DNA of 64,000 nucleotides from JBKHXF01 sp046566145 (lineage in GTDB: Bacteria > Actinomycetota > Nitriliruptoria > Nitriliruptorales > Nitriliruptoraceae), in contig JBKHXF010000021.1 of NCBI GenBank assembly GCA_046566145.1, positions 10,609 through 74,608 of the forward strand, in the 5' to 3' direction. Position 1 is the stretch's first letter. Each line of letters opens with the position of its first letter. Below are positions 50,916 through 59,391 of the stretch, piece by piece. The notes below the pieces were generated by a model, which did no database searches, was not told the DNA's origin, and saw only the letters and a program-made list of their open reading frames with translations. Position numbers and translations under genes: made by a program.

Positions 50916-52397
50916 TCAGCCCGGGAGCTCCCAGGTGTGCACCGGCTCGTTGGAGCGCATCCCCCGCATGTAGCCGCGGACCATCTCGATGAGCGCCTCG
51001 TCACGGTCCATGCTCCCGTGGTCGTACAGGCGCCGGAACGTGCGGACCTGCCACGAGGCGCCGGTCATCCGGGCGAGGCAGCGCTGCTCGATGATCCCGA
51101 GGTAGTGGTCCCGGTCCCGCCGGTCGATGCCCCACGCGTCGAGGCCCGTGTGGGCCAGCGGGAGCAGGGTGCGCAGGACCAGCTCGGAGGCGGGCACGAC
51201 CCCCACGCCGGGCCAGAACAGCATGGCGTCGATGCCGTCGCGGGCGGCGGCGCGGAAGTTGTCGGCTGCCGCGGCGAACGACAGGGTCCGGGTGATCGGC
51301 TCGTCGAGCTCGGCGACGGCCCGCACCAGCCCGTAGTAGAAGGCCGCGTTCGCGACCGTGTCGACCACCGTCGGGCCGGCGGGCAGGACGCGGTTCTCGA
51401 CCCGCAGGTGGGGCTTGCCGCGTGCCACGCCGTAGACGGGGCGGTTCCAGCGGTACACGGTGCCGTTGTGCAGGGTCAGCTCGTGCAGGTGCGGGACGTC
51501 GCCGCGGTCGAGGACCGCGTTGGGGTCCTCGTCCTCGAGCAGGGGCAGCAGCGCCGGGAAGTAGGTGACGTTCTCGTCGAACAGGTCGGTGATCGACTCG
51601 ATCCACTTCTCGCCGAACCAGACGCGGGGACGCACGCCCTGCGCGGCCAGCTCCTCCGTGCGGGTGTCGATGGACTGCTCGAACAGGGCGATGCGGGTCT
51701 CGCGCATCAGCTCCTTGCCGAGGAAGAACGGGGAGTTGCAGGCGGTGGCGACCTGGGCGGCCGCGACGGCCTGCGCCGCGTTCCACGTGCCGGCGAAGCC
51801 CTCGGGGGAGACCTGCAGGTGCAGCTGGACGCTGGTGGCGGCTGCCTCCATCGTGATCGAGGACGTGCGGATGGCGAGCTTCTCCGGCCCCTCGATCTCG
51901 AGCACCAGGTCCTCGCCGCGTGCCTCCAGGATCTGCTGGTTCAGCAGGTGGTAACGCGGGTTGGCCGACATGTTCTCGATGGTGATGTCGAGGTCGCGCA
52001 GCGTCGGCATGATGCCGATCATCACGACGTAGGCGTCCAGGGAGCTCGCGCGGCGCATCGCGAACTCGAACGACGTCTGCAGCTCCTCCTCGATCTCTCG
52101 GAAGACCGTGCCGACGAGCTTGTGGGGCGCGAGGTTGAACTCGATGTTGAACTGCGCGAGCTCGGTCTGGAAGTCCTCGTTCGCCATCGCGTCGAGCAGC
52201 TCGGCGTTGATGTTCATCGGCGCGCCGTCCGCGTCGACGACGTAGAACTCCATCTCGACGCCGATGAGCTTGCGGTTCACCTCGAACATGCCGTCGGCCA
52301 GCATGCGCCGGAGCGCCTCGAGGTTCGCCTTCACCTTCTCGCGGTAGTTCTGGCGGTCCTCACGGCTGAACCGCACCTCCGCGATGTCCTGGCCCAC
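50916..52397 (-). CDS. Glutamate-cysteine ligase-like carboxylate-amine ligase (GCS2)
   Basis: 493 residues of the GCS2 superfamily. KLIGVEMEFYVVDADGAPMN carries the nucleotide/metal-site ExE-type glutamates near residue 45, and EFNLAPHKL, TSVQLHLQVS and ACNSPFFLG follow in family order. It joins glutamate's side-chain carboxylate to an amine with ATP; cysteine is the best-known acceptor, but the acceptor here is unknown. In mycothiol organisms such enzymes include EgtA of ergothioneine synthesis. GTG 52397 has GAGAGG upstream. It follows the response-regulator gene after 43 bases and probably ends that operon. Confidence 0.82.
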   Translation of the reverse strand: MGQDIAEVRFSREDRQNYREKVKANLEALRRMLADGMFEVNRKLIGVEMEFYVVDADGAPMNINAELLDAMANEDFQTELAQFNIEFNLAPHKLVGTVFREIEEELQTSFEFAMRRASSLDAYVVMIGIMPTLRDLDITIENMSANPRYHLLNQQILEARGEDLVLEIEGPEKLAIRTSSITMEAAATSVQLHLQVSPEGFAGTWNAAQAVAAAQVATACNSPFFLGKELMRETRIALFEQSIDTRTEELAAQGVRPRVWFGEKWIESITDLFDENVTYFPALLPLLEDEDPNAVLDRGDVPHLHELTLHNGTVYRWNRPVYGVARGKPHLRVENRVLPAGPTVVDTVANAAFYYGLVRAVAELDEPITRTLSFAAAADNFRAAARDGIDAMLFWPGVGVVPASELVLRTLLPLAHTGLDAWGIDRRDRDHYLGIIEQRCLARMTGASWQVRTFRRLYDHGSMDRDEALIEMVRGYMRGMRSNEPVHTWELPG

Positions 52398-52440
52398 GCC
52401 CGCGTCCCTCTCCTCGCTCGGCGGTGAGCCTAGGTCGCGC

Positions 52441-53100
52441 TCACTTCTCGAGGCGGTAGCCCGCGCCCCGGATCGTGCGGATGCGGTCCTGGCCGAGCTT
52501 GCGGCGCAGGTACCCGACGTACACGTCCACGACGTTGGAACCCGGGTCGTGGTCGAACCCCCACACGTGGTCGAGGATCTGCTCGCGGGTGAGGACCTGG
52601 CCGGGGTGCCGGAAGAACAGCTCCGCGAGCGCGAACTCCCGGGTCGTGAGGTCCTCGGTCGTGCCGTCGAGCTCGACCTGTCGGGTGCGCAGGTCGAGGA
52701 CCACGCCACCCACCTCGATGCGCGTGACCTCACGCTGGCCCTGCTCGCGCAGCCGGGCACGGACCCGGGCGAGCAGCTCGGCGAAGGAGAACGGCTTCGT
52801 GATGTAGTCGTCGGCGCCGCCCTCGAGGCCCCGGACGGTGTCCTCCACCGAGTCGCGCGCGGTCAGGATGATGACCGGCATCGCCGACCCGGACGAGCGC
52901 AGCTCGTGCAGGACCGAGTACCCGTCGCGGACGGGCAGGCCCAGGTCGAGGATGAGCAGGTCGAACGCGCCCGACCGGGCGAGCTGCAGCGCCTGCTCGC
53001 CGTCAGCGACCGCGGTCGTCACGAAGCCGGAGGCGCGCAGGCCCTTCTCCACGAAGGACGTGATGCGCTCCTTGTCCTCGGCGATCAGCACGTGGTGCAC
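52441..53100 (-). CDS. OmpR-family response regulator
   Basis: 219 residues. A receiver domain (1-118) carries the acidic pair E8-D9, phospho-acceptor D52, T80 and K102. A winged-helix DNA-binding domain (about 125-219) has LTTREFALAELFFRHPGQV, the VVDVYVGYLRRKL recognition helix and the usual end GAGYRLEK. GTG 53100 follows GAGGAA with 5 bases between. It is transcribed after the kinase gene (57-base gap), so the pair is a standard two-component system; the signal is unknown. Confidence 0.92.
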   Translation of the reverse strand: MHHVLIAEDKERITSFVEKGLRASGFVTTAVADGEQALQLARSGAFDLLILDLGLPVRDGYSVLHELRSSGSAMPVIILTARDSVEDTVRGLEGGADDYITKPFSFAELLARVRARLREQGQREVTRIEVGGVVLDLRTRQVELDGTTEDLTTREFALAELFFRHPGQVLTREQILDHVWGFDHDPGSNVVDVYVGYLRRKLGQDRIRTIRGAGYRLEK

Positions 53101-53157
53101 GTCGGTTCCTCGGGGGTGGGGAGGGGGCGGGGGTGGGTGGTCGGTCGTCCGGCGGGG

Positions 53158-54624
53158 TCAGGTCGTGACGGCGGTGTCCGGCACGTCGGCGCGCCGCGGG
53201 GTCGCGGGCAGGACGAGCCGGAAGGTCGCGCCGCCGCCGGGGGTGTCGACGACCTCGGCGACCCCGCCGTGGGCCTCCGCGATGGCGGCCACGATGGCGA
53301 GGCCGAGCCCGGCCCCGTCGGCCGCGGCGCGCTCGCCGCGGGCGAAGCGCTGGAACACCCGGTCCCGGTGCTCCGCCGGGACACCGGGCCCGTGGTCGGC
53401 GACCGAGAGGACCACGCCGCTGTCGGTCGCGTGGGCACCGAGCTCGATCGGGCCGTCCCCGGCGTGGGCGACCGCGTTGGCGACGAACTGCAGCAGCGAC
53501 TGGGTGACCCGCTGCTCGTCGAGGTCCACGACCACCGCCGGCGCGGCCACGACACGGACCCGGCCCGGTGCCAGCCCCGCGGCCTTGCGCGCGACGTCGT
53601 CGACCAGCGCGTCCAGCTCGGTCGGGGCCGGCCGGACGAAGTCGGCCCGGCTCGCCTTCGTCAGGGTCAGCAGGTCGTCGACGAGCCGGCCCATCCGGTC
53701 GAGCTCGTCGAGGACGAGGGCGACGCTCTCCCGACGCTCGTCGGGGTCCTCGGTCAGCTCGAGCAGCTCGAGGTGGCCGCGGACGACGGTGATGGGGGTG
53801 CGCAGCTCGTGGCCGGCGTCGTCGATGAAGGTCCGCTGCGCCGCGAAGGCGGCCTCGAGGCGGTCGAGCATGTCGTTGAAGGTGCTGGCGAGCTCGGCGA
53901 TCTCGTCGCTCCCGCGGACGTCGATGCGCTCCGACAGGTCGGTCTCGGTGATCGACCTGGCGGTGGAGATCACCTCCCGGACGGGGCGCAGGACGCCGGC
54001 GGCGAGGCCCGCGGCGAGCAGCGAGCCGACCAGCACGGCGGCGAGCCCGACGCCGCCGGCGGCGCGGATCCCGGCCTCGATGTCGGCGGCAGCGATGTCA
54101 CGGAACTCCGACACCACGAACACCCCCCGGTCACCGACCGGGAGCGCGAGGTACTCGAGCGGGCCGGCGGGGGTGTCGGCGACGCCACGGTCGGGCACGT
54201 CGAGCACGCCCCACCGGGCCGTCAGCGCCGGGTCGGTGTCGATCCGGAAGTCGTCGGAGACCACCCGGCTGCGCAGGAACGGCTCACCGTCGAGGAAGGT
54301 CAGCATCGCCTCGCCGGGGCGCGGGACGTTGCGCGTCAGGAAGACCTCGAAGATCCGGGCCACGTCGTCGCCGAAGGGCTCCCCGGTCGCGGGGTCGTTG
54401 CCGACGGCGAGGGTGCGCAGCTCCTCCGCCTCCTGGTTGAGCTCGGCGTCGATGCGCCGGTCGAGCTGCTGGAGCAGCACGACCCGGGTCACCAGGATCG
54501 AGCCGATCGAGGCGAACGCGAGTGCGAGGACGAACGCGACCAGGAGCCGGGCCCGCAGGCCGGGGCCGCGCCGGTCGTCGCGCTGCGGCGCGGCGGCTCC
54601 CCCCTCCGGACGCTGCTCAGTCAT
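53158..54624 (-). CDS. Membrane sensor histidine kinase
   Basis: 488 residues: TM1 (26-48), an extracytoplasmic domain of about 140 residues, TM2 (190-212), HAMP (212-265), the dimerisation helix with phospho-acceptor H272 in DDAGHELRTP, and a HATPase domain with N-box FVANAVAHAG, DHGPGVP and GAGLGLAIV. ATG 54624 overlaps the upstream acidic-protein stop by 8 bases, indicating translational coupling. The exterior loop carries no known sensor fold that I can read. It phosphorylates the regulator encoded next. Confidence 0.92.
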   Translation of the reverse strand: MTEQRPEGGAAAPQRDDRRGPGLRARLLVAFVLALAFASIGSILVTRVVLLQQLDRRIDAELNQEAEELRTLAVGNDPATGEPFGDDVARIFEVFLTRNVPRPGEAMLTFLDGEPFLRSRVVSDDFRIDTDPALTARWGVLDVPDRGVADTPAGPLEYLALPVGDRGVFVVSEFRDIAAADIEAGIRAAGGVGLAAVLVGSLLAAGLAAGVLRPVREVISTARSITETDLSERIDVRGSDEIAELASTFNDMLDRLEAAFAAQRTFIDDAGHELRTPITVVRGHLELLELTEDPDERRESVALVLDELDRMGRLVDDLLTLTKASRADFVRPAPTELDALVDDVARKAAGLAPGRVRVVAAPAVVVDLDEQRVTQSLLQFVANAVAHAGDGPIELGAHATDSGVVLSVADHGPGVPAEHRDRVFQRFARGERAAADGAGLGLAIVAAIAEAHGGVAEVVDTPGGGATFRLVLPATPRRADVPDTAVTT

Positions 54625-55066
54625 CGTCGCCGTCGTCGTCGGACGAGCCGGAGCGGTCCTCGCCGTCGTCGTCGCGCTCGTCGTCGCGCGTGTCGTCGGG
54701 GTCGTCGTCGGGGTCGTCGTCGGGGGAGCGGCTGGGGGAGGGCGACGGGCTCGGGGAGCTCGACCGGGTGGTGGAGGGCGAGCGGGACCCTGCCGGGACG
54801 GGGACGCTGTCCACCTCGTCCGCGGTCGCCCGGTCGGACGGGGACCCGAGCGGGGTGGGGGTGGCCTCGCCGGAGGGGGACTCGGTCGGGCTCGCCTCGT
54901 CGGACGCCTCGGGGGTCTCCGCGACCGTGGCGAGCACGATGGCCGGCGGCGGGGTCGGGCGGTCGTCGGCGCCCGAGACGACGCTCGCGGCCACGACCGT
55001 GCCGGTCGCCGCGACGGCGGCGAGCGCCACGATGGTGAGTCGGAGGGGGTCCACGGGCTGCCTCAC
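54617..55066 (-). CDS. Membrane-anchored protein with serine/aspartate-rich exterior
   Basis: 149 residues. An N-terminal hydrophobic helix (9-28, LTIVALAAVAATGTVVAASV) acts as signal anchor. A Thr/Pro/Ser/Glu-rich stalk (35-105) follows, and then about 40 residues dominated by aspartate, with SPSPSPSPSRSP preceding DDDPDDDPDD-type repeats. The acidic end is outside the membrane and could bind calcium or other cations; PepSY or known metal domains are absent. GTG 55066 starts the helix. The stop overlaps the histidine kinase start by 8 bases, so this protein is made together with the kinase. Confidence 0.72.
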   Translation of the reverse strand: MRQPVDPLRLTIVALAAVAATGTVVAASVVSGADDRPTPPPAIVLATVAETPEASDEASPTESPSGEATPTPLGSPSDRATADEVDSVPVPAGSRSPSTTRSSSPSPSPSPSRSPDDDPDDDPDDTRDDERDDDGEDRSGSSDDDGDDD

Positions 55067-55207
55067 GGGGTCGGCCGGGTGTCCCGGCGTTCGTCTGCCA
55101 GGCGACCACGGTGCGCCCGTCCGGTCTCGCGGGCGTGAGGCGGGGATGAGAGGTCCCTCACGTGCGGGTGCACCGGCCCAGGGACGGGGAGCCCGACCGC
55201 CCGGTGG

Positions 55208-55750
55208 TCACGGCAGCACGCCACAGTGGCCGAGGGCGAGGCGGACGAGCTTGTCGTGGCCGGACGTCATCTCGGCGGCCACCTGCGGGCTGACCGCGTC
55301 GAGGACCGGCACCCACGTGAACTCGAGCGCGTCCTGGGCCGGCGCGCAGGTACCCGTCACCTCGACGACGTACGCGAGGCTCACGGCGTGCTGCCGGGGG
55401 TCGTGGTAGCCGGTCCGCGTGGGGTCGGGGAAGTACTCGGCCACCGTGAACGGGGACGGCGCCGCCGGCAGGTGCGGCTCCGCGTCGGCGCCGAGGTCCT
55501 TGGTGAGGTGCCGCCACAGCGCCTCCCGGATCGTCTCGCCGTACTGCACGCGACCGCTGACGATGGCGCGCGAGATGGTGCCGTCGGGCATGGCACGCAG
55601 CAGCAGCCCGACCTTCTCCACCCGGCCGAGGTGGTCGAGGCGGACCGGCACGGCGTCCACGTAGACCATGGGGACCCGGTCGCGGACCTCCGACAGGTCC
55701 TCGGCGGGCAGCCAGCCCGGGCTGGTGTCGAGGGTGTCGCTCGTGCTCAC
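55208..55750 (-). CDS. DUF4916 Nudix-fold protein
   Basis: 180 residues matching the actinobacterial DUF4916 pattern: GWLPAEDLSEVRDRVPMVYV, VGLLLRAMPDGTISRAIVSG, a degenerate Nudix region ETIREALWRHLTKDLG and PSPFTVAEYFPDP, then HDPRQHAVSLAYVV. The REUxEE catalytic core of true Nudix enzymes is not conserved, so a ligand-binding role is possible. GTG 55750 begins the typical VSTSDTL N-terminus. It is transcribed alone, divergent from the patatin gene with a 279-base gap. Confidence 0.8.
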   Translation of the reverse strand: MSTSDTLDTSPGWLPAEDLSEVRDRVPMVYVDAVPVRLDHLGRVEKVGLLLRAMPDGTISRAIVSGRVQYGETIREALWRHLTKDLGADAEPHLPAAPSPFTVAEYFPDPTRTGYHDPRQHAVSLAYVVEVTGTCAPAQDALEFTWVPVLDAVSPQVAAEMTSGHDKLVRLALGHCGVLP

Positions 55751-55998
55751 GGGTCGGGGGTCCTGTCGTGGGGCGGCCGGGCCGGGCGCCGGGGTGCGCT
55801 CCGGCGGGGCGAGTGTCGCAGACCGCGCGCGCGGTGGGGTCGAACCGGGGCCCGAGCCGTCCACCCACCCCCACGACCCCGAACACGGGTCGGTGGTGCG
55901 GGCTGGAGCCCGGGCGACCGGGACCTCCGCCTCCAGCCCGCACCCACCGAACCCCCTCCGCGTCGCCACACCTGTCCGGCGCCCGGGCCCGCCCCGTC

Positions 55999-56004
55999 TA
56001 GGGT
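55999..56004 (+). promoter_or_regulatory. Putative -10 element of the patatin gene
   Basis: TAGGGT lies 25 bases before GTG 56030. The rest of the 279-base gap to the divergent DUF4916 gene holds no other recognisable element. Confidence 0.35.
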
Positions 56005-56029
56005 GGGCCGCCCGAGACCCGGAGGGCCC

Positions 56030-57034
56030 GTGGGGCGGCGCTGCGACCTGGTGCTCGGGGGAGGTGGGGTCCGCGGACTCGCGCACGTCGGTGCCCTCGC
56101 CGCCCTCGAGGACGCCGGCCTGACCGCCGAGCGGGTCGCCGGCGCCTCCGCCGGGGCGATCGCCGGGGCGCTCGTGGTGGCCGGGGTCGCGCCCACCCGG
56201 ATGCGCCAGCTCGCGCACGACCTCGACTACCGCGGGTTCGCGCTGGCCGACCTCATCGACCGGGCGACCTCGACCCGGGGCCTCGCCCGGCTGCTGGAGC
56301 GACGTGCGCCGGAGCCGGTGGACCCCCGGGCGTGGCTCGCCGAGCTGCTCGCCGAGCACGGCGTCGAGACCTTCGGTGACCTGCGGGTCGACGACCCCGA
56401 CGCGGACCTGCCCCCCGGCCGGCGCTACCGGCTGGTCGTGCGCTGCCTCGACGTGGTGCACCGGAGGGCCGTGCGCCTGCCGTGGGACTACCCGCGGTAC
56501 GGCCTCGACCCCGATCGCCAGTCGGTCGCCGACGCCGTCCGCGCGTCGATGTCGGTGCCGTTCGTGTTCGCTCCCGTCCCGATCGGGGCCGAGGGTGACG
56601 AGCGGGCCGGCCTGCTCGTCGACGGGGGGCTCACGAGCGGGTTCCCGGTCACGCTGTGGGACCGCCGCGACGGTCGGGATCCGCGGTGGCCGACGTTCGG
56701 CGTCCGGCTCCTGCCACGGGACCGCACGCCGGCCCGGCCGGAGGGCAACCTCGGGTTCCTGCGCGCACTGCTCGACACGATGCTCGAGTCCGGCGACGCC
56801 ACGGAGCCGACCGATGTGCGCGACGAGGAGCGGACCGTTCGGATCGACACGGCCCACCTGCGGCCGCTCGACCTCGGCACCGACCAGGCGGCCACGGACG
56901 CGCTGTTCGAGGCCGGCCGGGAGGCGATGGAGGCCTTCCTCGACGGCCTCGAGGCCGCCGGCGGCGACGAGGCGGCGGACGGGGGCCGCCGCCGGGCCGG
57001 CGCGGCGCCCGGCGGTGAGGCTCAGCCCGGGTAG
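56030..57034 (+). CDS. Patatin-like phospholipase
   Basis: 334 residues. The patatin domain shows the oxyanion loop GGGGVRG (10-16), the nucleophile elbow GASAG with S40, and the catalytic aspartate D198 in LLVDGG. It resembles cytoplasmic RssA/YchK-type proteins and hydrolyses acyl esters of lipids. The C-terminal 25 residues are glycine/arginine-rich. GTG 56030 follows GGAGG at 4 bases and starts immediately before the first strand. Its 3' end overlaps the convergent DUF3152 gene by 13 bases. Confidence 0.9.
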   Translation: MGRRCDLVLGGGGVRGLAHVGALAALEDAGLTAERVAGASAGAIAGALVVAGVAPTRMRQLAHDLDYRGFALADLIDRATSTRGLARLLERRAPEPVDPRAWLAELLAEHGVETFGDLRVDDPDADLPPGRRYRLVVRCLDVVHRRAVRLPWDYPRYGLDPDRQSVADAVRASMSVPFVFAPVPIGAEGDERAGLLVDGGLTSGFPVTLWDRRDGRDPRWPTFGVRLLPRDRTPARPEGNLGFLRALLDTMLESGDATEPTDVRDEERTVRIDTAHLRPLDLGTDQAATDALFEAGREAMEAFLDGLEAAGGDEAADGGRRRAGAAPGGEAQPG

Positions 57035-57798
57035 GGCCAGCCGTTGGGGGTGCACGCGCCGACGGTCTTGGTCTGCTGCATCATCACCGGCGCCGGCCTC
57101 CCGGCCCCCGGGCAGTCGACGTGGCCGTGGCCGAGGCCGTGGCCGACCTCGTGGTTGGCGACGTACACCCGGTACCGGGCGAGATCGGGGTGGTCGCGGG
57201 CGCCCTCGTGCCAGCGTCGGGCGTTGATCGCCGCCGTCCGTCCCGACCAGCAGGAGAAGATCCCGCCCGTGCGCAGCCCGGCGCGGGCGCAGATGCGGTC
57301 GACGGTGGCGGGTGAGGCCAGCAGCACGACGAGGTCGGCGGCCGCCGGGTCGTCGACGCGCTGCAGGCGGTGCGAGCCCCGGGCGGTCCACCCACGGGTC
57401 GGGTCCAGCAGCGCCGCGTCGACCTGGGCCGCGAAGGACGCCGGCGTCTCGGGGGACGTGCCCGGCTCGACCTCCACGACGTAGGTCGTGAGCCGTCCGC
57501 CGGTGCCGACGACGTCGGTGGTGCCCGGGGCGGTCCCGCCACCGGAGGGCGTCGCCGCCTCCGGTGTGGCCGGCTCGGGTGTCTCGGCCGGCTCGGGCGA
57601 CGGCAGCGTCGTCGGTTCGACGGTCGGCGGGTCGACGCCGGGGTGCGCGGCGCGGCGTGGCCCGACGGTCGGCGGGTCGACGCCCGGGTGGGGCGCCGCG
57701 CCGCGCACCGCTGCGGCGGCCGAGGAGGCCGTCGCGTCGCCGCTCGGCGACGCGGTCCCCGTCGCCGGGTCGGAGGCCGCGCCGAGGGCGGTGGCCAC
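57022..57798 (-). CDS. DUF3152 metallopeptidase-like secreted protein (start uncertain)
   Basis: 258 residues from GTG 57798. A Pro/Ala/Thr-rich stalk with a repeated HPGVDPPTV (positions about 37 and 53) precedes a DUF3152 domain (about 105-258) that ends with the zinc motif HEVGHGLGHGHVDC. Cysteines at C238 and near the C-terminus may pair. The only canonical start cuts into the apparent signal peptide: the hydrophobic run continues upstream in frame to about 57840, with arginines before it, yet no ATG, GTG or TTG exists there before the stop at 57943-57945. A non-standard start (CTG 57840 or ATC near 57873) is therefore likely. Confidence 0.75.
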   Translation of the reverse strand: MATALGAASDPATGTASPSGDATASSAAAAVRGAAPHPGVDPPTVGPRRAAHPGVDPPTVEPTTLPSPEPAETPEPATPEAATPSGGGTAPGTTDVVGTGGRLTTYVVEVEPGTSPETPASFAAQVDAALLDPTRGWTARGSHRLQRVDDPAAADLVVLLASPATVDRICARAGLRTGGIFSCWSGRTAAINARRWHEGARDHPDLARYRVYVANHEVGHGLGHGHVDCPGAGRPAPVMMQQTKTVGACTPNGWPYPG

Positions 57799-57942
57799 GG
57801 CGGCGGACAGGACGAGGAGGGCGAGGGCGGCGGTGAACAGCGCCGGGCGGGTGCGGGTGTGGCGACGGTGGATGGGCGAGCCGTCCGTGTGTGGGCGTCG
57901 GGCGAGGGCCGCTGGGAGGGAAGCAGGCGCCCCCGCCGTCGG

Positions 57943-59310
57943 TCAACGCGCCCCGGGGGCGCCCGCGCTCGCCGCGCCGGCGGCGTGTCCGGCGAGCCAG
58001 CCCGAGGCCCAGGCCCACGCGAAGTTGAACCCGCCGAGCCGTCCGGTGACGTCGCACACCTCGCCGCACAGGTGCAGACCCGGCGCGTGGCGGCTCTCCA
58101 GCGTGCGGCGGTCGAGCTCCGACAACGGGACACCGCCGGCCGTCACCTCCGCCTTCGCGTACCCGCCCGTCCCGGTCACGCCGAGGTCGAGCCCGGTCAG
58201 CGTCGCCGCGGCGCGCCGGCGGTCCTCCCGGCGGAGCTGCCCCAGGGGGACGGTCGCCACGTCGCCGAGCAGCGTCGTGGCGACGCGACGGGGCAGCCGG
58301 TCGGCCAGCACCGAGGCGAGGGTGCCGCGCGGCTCGGCGTCGGCGACCTCGCGCAGGTGGGTGTCGAGGACGTCGACGGGCGTCGGGTCGGGCGGGTGCG
58401 GCAGGCAGGCCCCGGGGAGCTTCTCGTCCGCGAGCCACGGCGACATGGGGCCTGCCGGGTCGGTGAGCGTCCACAGGTCGGCGCGGACGACCACGTCCCG
58501 TCGCTCCGCGAGCGCCCGCTCGACCTCGTGCGACACGTCCAGCGCGGCCGGGCCGGTGCACCCGCGATGGGTGAACAGCAGGCTGCCGCCGGCGCGTGCC
58601 CGGACCCGGCCGTCGGCTCGGTCCGTCACCGTCACGATCGCGGGCAGCGTGACGCCGGCGAGGTCGGCGCCGACGGTGCCGAGCAGGGGGGCGAGCGCCG
58701 GCACCGGGGGCACGAGCGCGTGTCCGAGCCGGGCGGCGAGCTCGAGGCCGAACCCGGTCGACCCGGTCGCCGGGACCGACAGGCCGCCGGTGGCGAGGAC
58801 CACGCGCACCGCCGCCAGCGACGAGCCGTCCGCGAGGGCCACGAGCCAGCCGCCGGCGCCGGCCGGCGAGACGTCGGTGACCGGCACGCCGAAGCGGTGC
58901 AGCACGCCGCCGGCGCGGGACGCCCGGTCGAGCGCGTCGAGCACGTCGCGGGCACGTCCGGAGCGCGGGAAGAGCTTCCCGAGCGGCTCCTCGACGAGGG
59001 GGACGCCCAGGTCGGCGAAGCACCGCCGCGTCGCGGACACGTCGAAGCCGCGCAGCACCGCCCGGGCGCGCTTGGGGTCGTCGGAGCGCACGTCCGACTC
59101 GGTGACGGTCGCGTTGGTGACGTTGCACCGCCCGCCGCCGGCGATGAGGATCTTCCGTCCCGGACGGGGCTCGCCGTCCAGCAGGACCACCCGGGGTGCG
59201 TCGGCCGCCGGCGCCGCGTGCGCGCCGTCCTCGGCGAGGACCCCACGCGCTGCCAGCGCGGCGAGCCGTCCCGCCGCGCCCGCGCCGATGACCACCACGT
59301 CCGCGTCCAC
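57943..59310 (-). CDS. HI0933-family flavoprotein (NAD(P)/FAD-dependent oxidoreductase)
   Basis: 455 residues. The N-terminal FAD dinucleotide fold has GAGAAG (9-14), and the HI0933 family hallmark GRKILIAGGGRCNVTN follows. The central HI0933 insert and the C-terminal GLHLCGEVCDVTGRLGGFNF complete the fold. These BaiN/YhiN-like flavoproteins are common but their substrate is mostly unknown; one member reduces bile-acid intermediates. GTG 59310 begins VDADVVVIGAG. The minus-strand TACGGT (59323-59318) ends 7 bases before it, so the message is probably leaderless. Confidence 0.9.
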   Translation of the reverse strand: MDADVVVIGAGAAGRLAALAARGVLAEDGAHAAPAADAPRVVLLDGEPRPGRKILIAGGGRCNVTNATVTESDVRSDDPKRARAVLRGFDVSATRRCFADLGVPLVEEPLGKLFPRSGRARDVLDALDRASRAGGVLHRFGVPVTDVSPAGAGGWLVALADGSSLAAVRVVLATGGLSVPATGSTGFGLELAARLGHALVPPVPALAPLLGTVGADLAGVTLPAIVTVTDRADGRVRARAGGSLLFTHRGCTGPAALDVSHEVERALAERRDVVVRADLWTLTDPAGPMSPWLADEKLPGACLPHPPDPTPVDVLDTHLREVADAEPRGTLASVLADRLPRRVATTLLGDVATVPLGQLRREDRRRAAATLTGLDLGVTGTGGYAKAEVTAGGVPLSELDRRTLESRHAPGLHLCGEVCDVTGRLGGFNFAWAWASGWLAGHAAGAASAGAPGAR

Positions 59311-59317
59311 GGGCGGC

Positions 59318-59327
59318 ACCGTAGGCT
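59318..59327. promoter_or_regulatory. Overlapping divergent -10 elements
   Basis: ACCGTAGGCT reads TAGGCT on the plus strand (59322-59327, toward the SDR gene, 64 bases away) and TACGGT on the minus strand (59323-59318, toward the flavoprotein, 7 bases away). The two -10 elements share the central TA, as in symmetric bidirectional promoters. Confidence 0.5.
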
Positions 59328-59391
59328 CGGCCCGCGCCCGCGCCCCAGCCCGCCCCCGAGCCCGCCCCCGGACCCGACCCCGGAGCCGACC

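Noticed and set aside
55208..59128. 1306-codon minus-strand open frame
   Set aside because: Only its last 180 codons (DUF4916, from GTG 55750) are protein-like; the rest is a shadow of the patatin, DUF3152 and flavoprotein genes.
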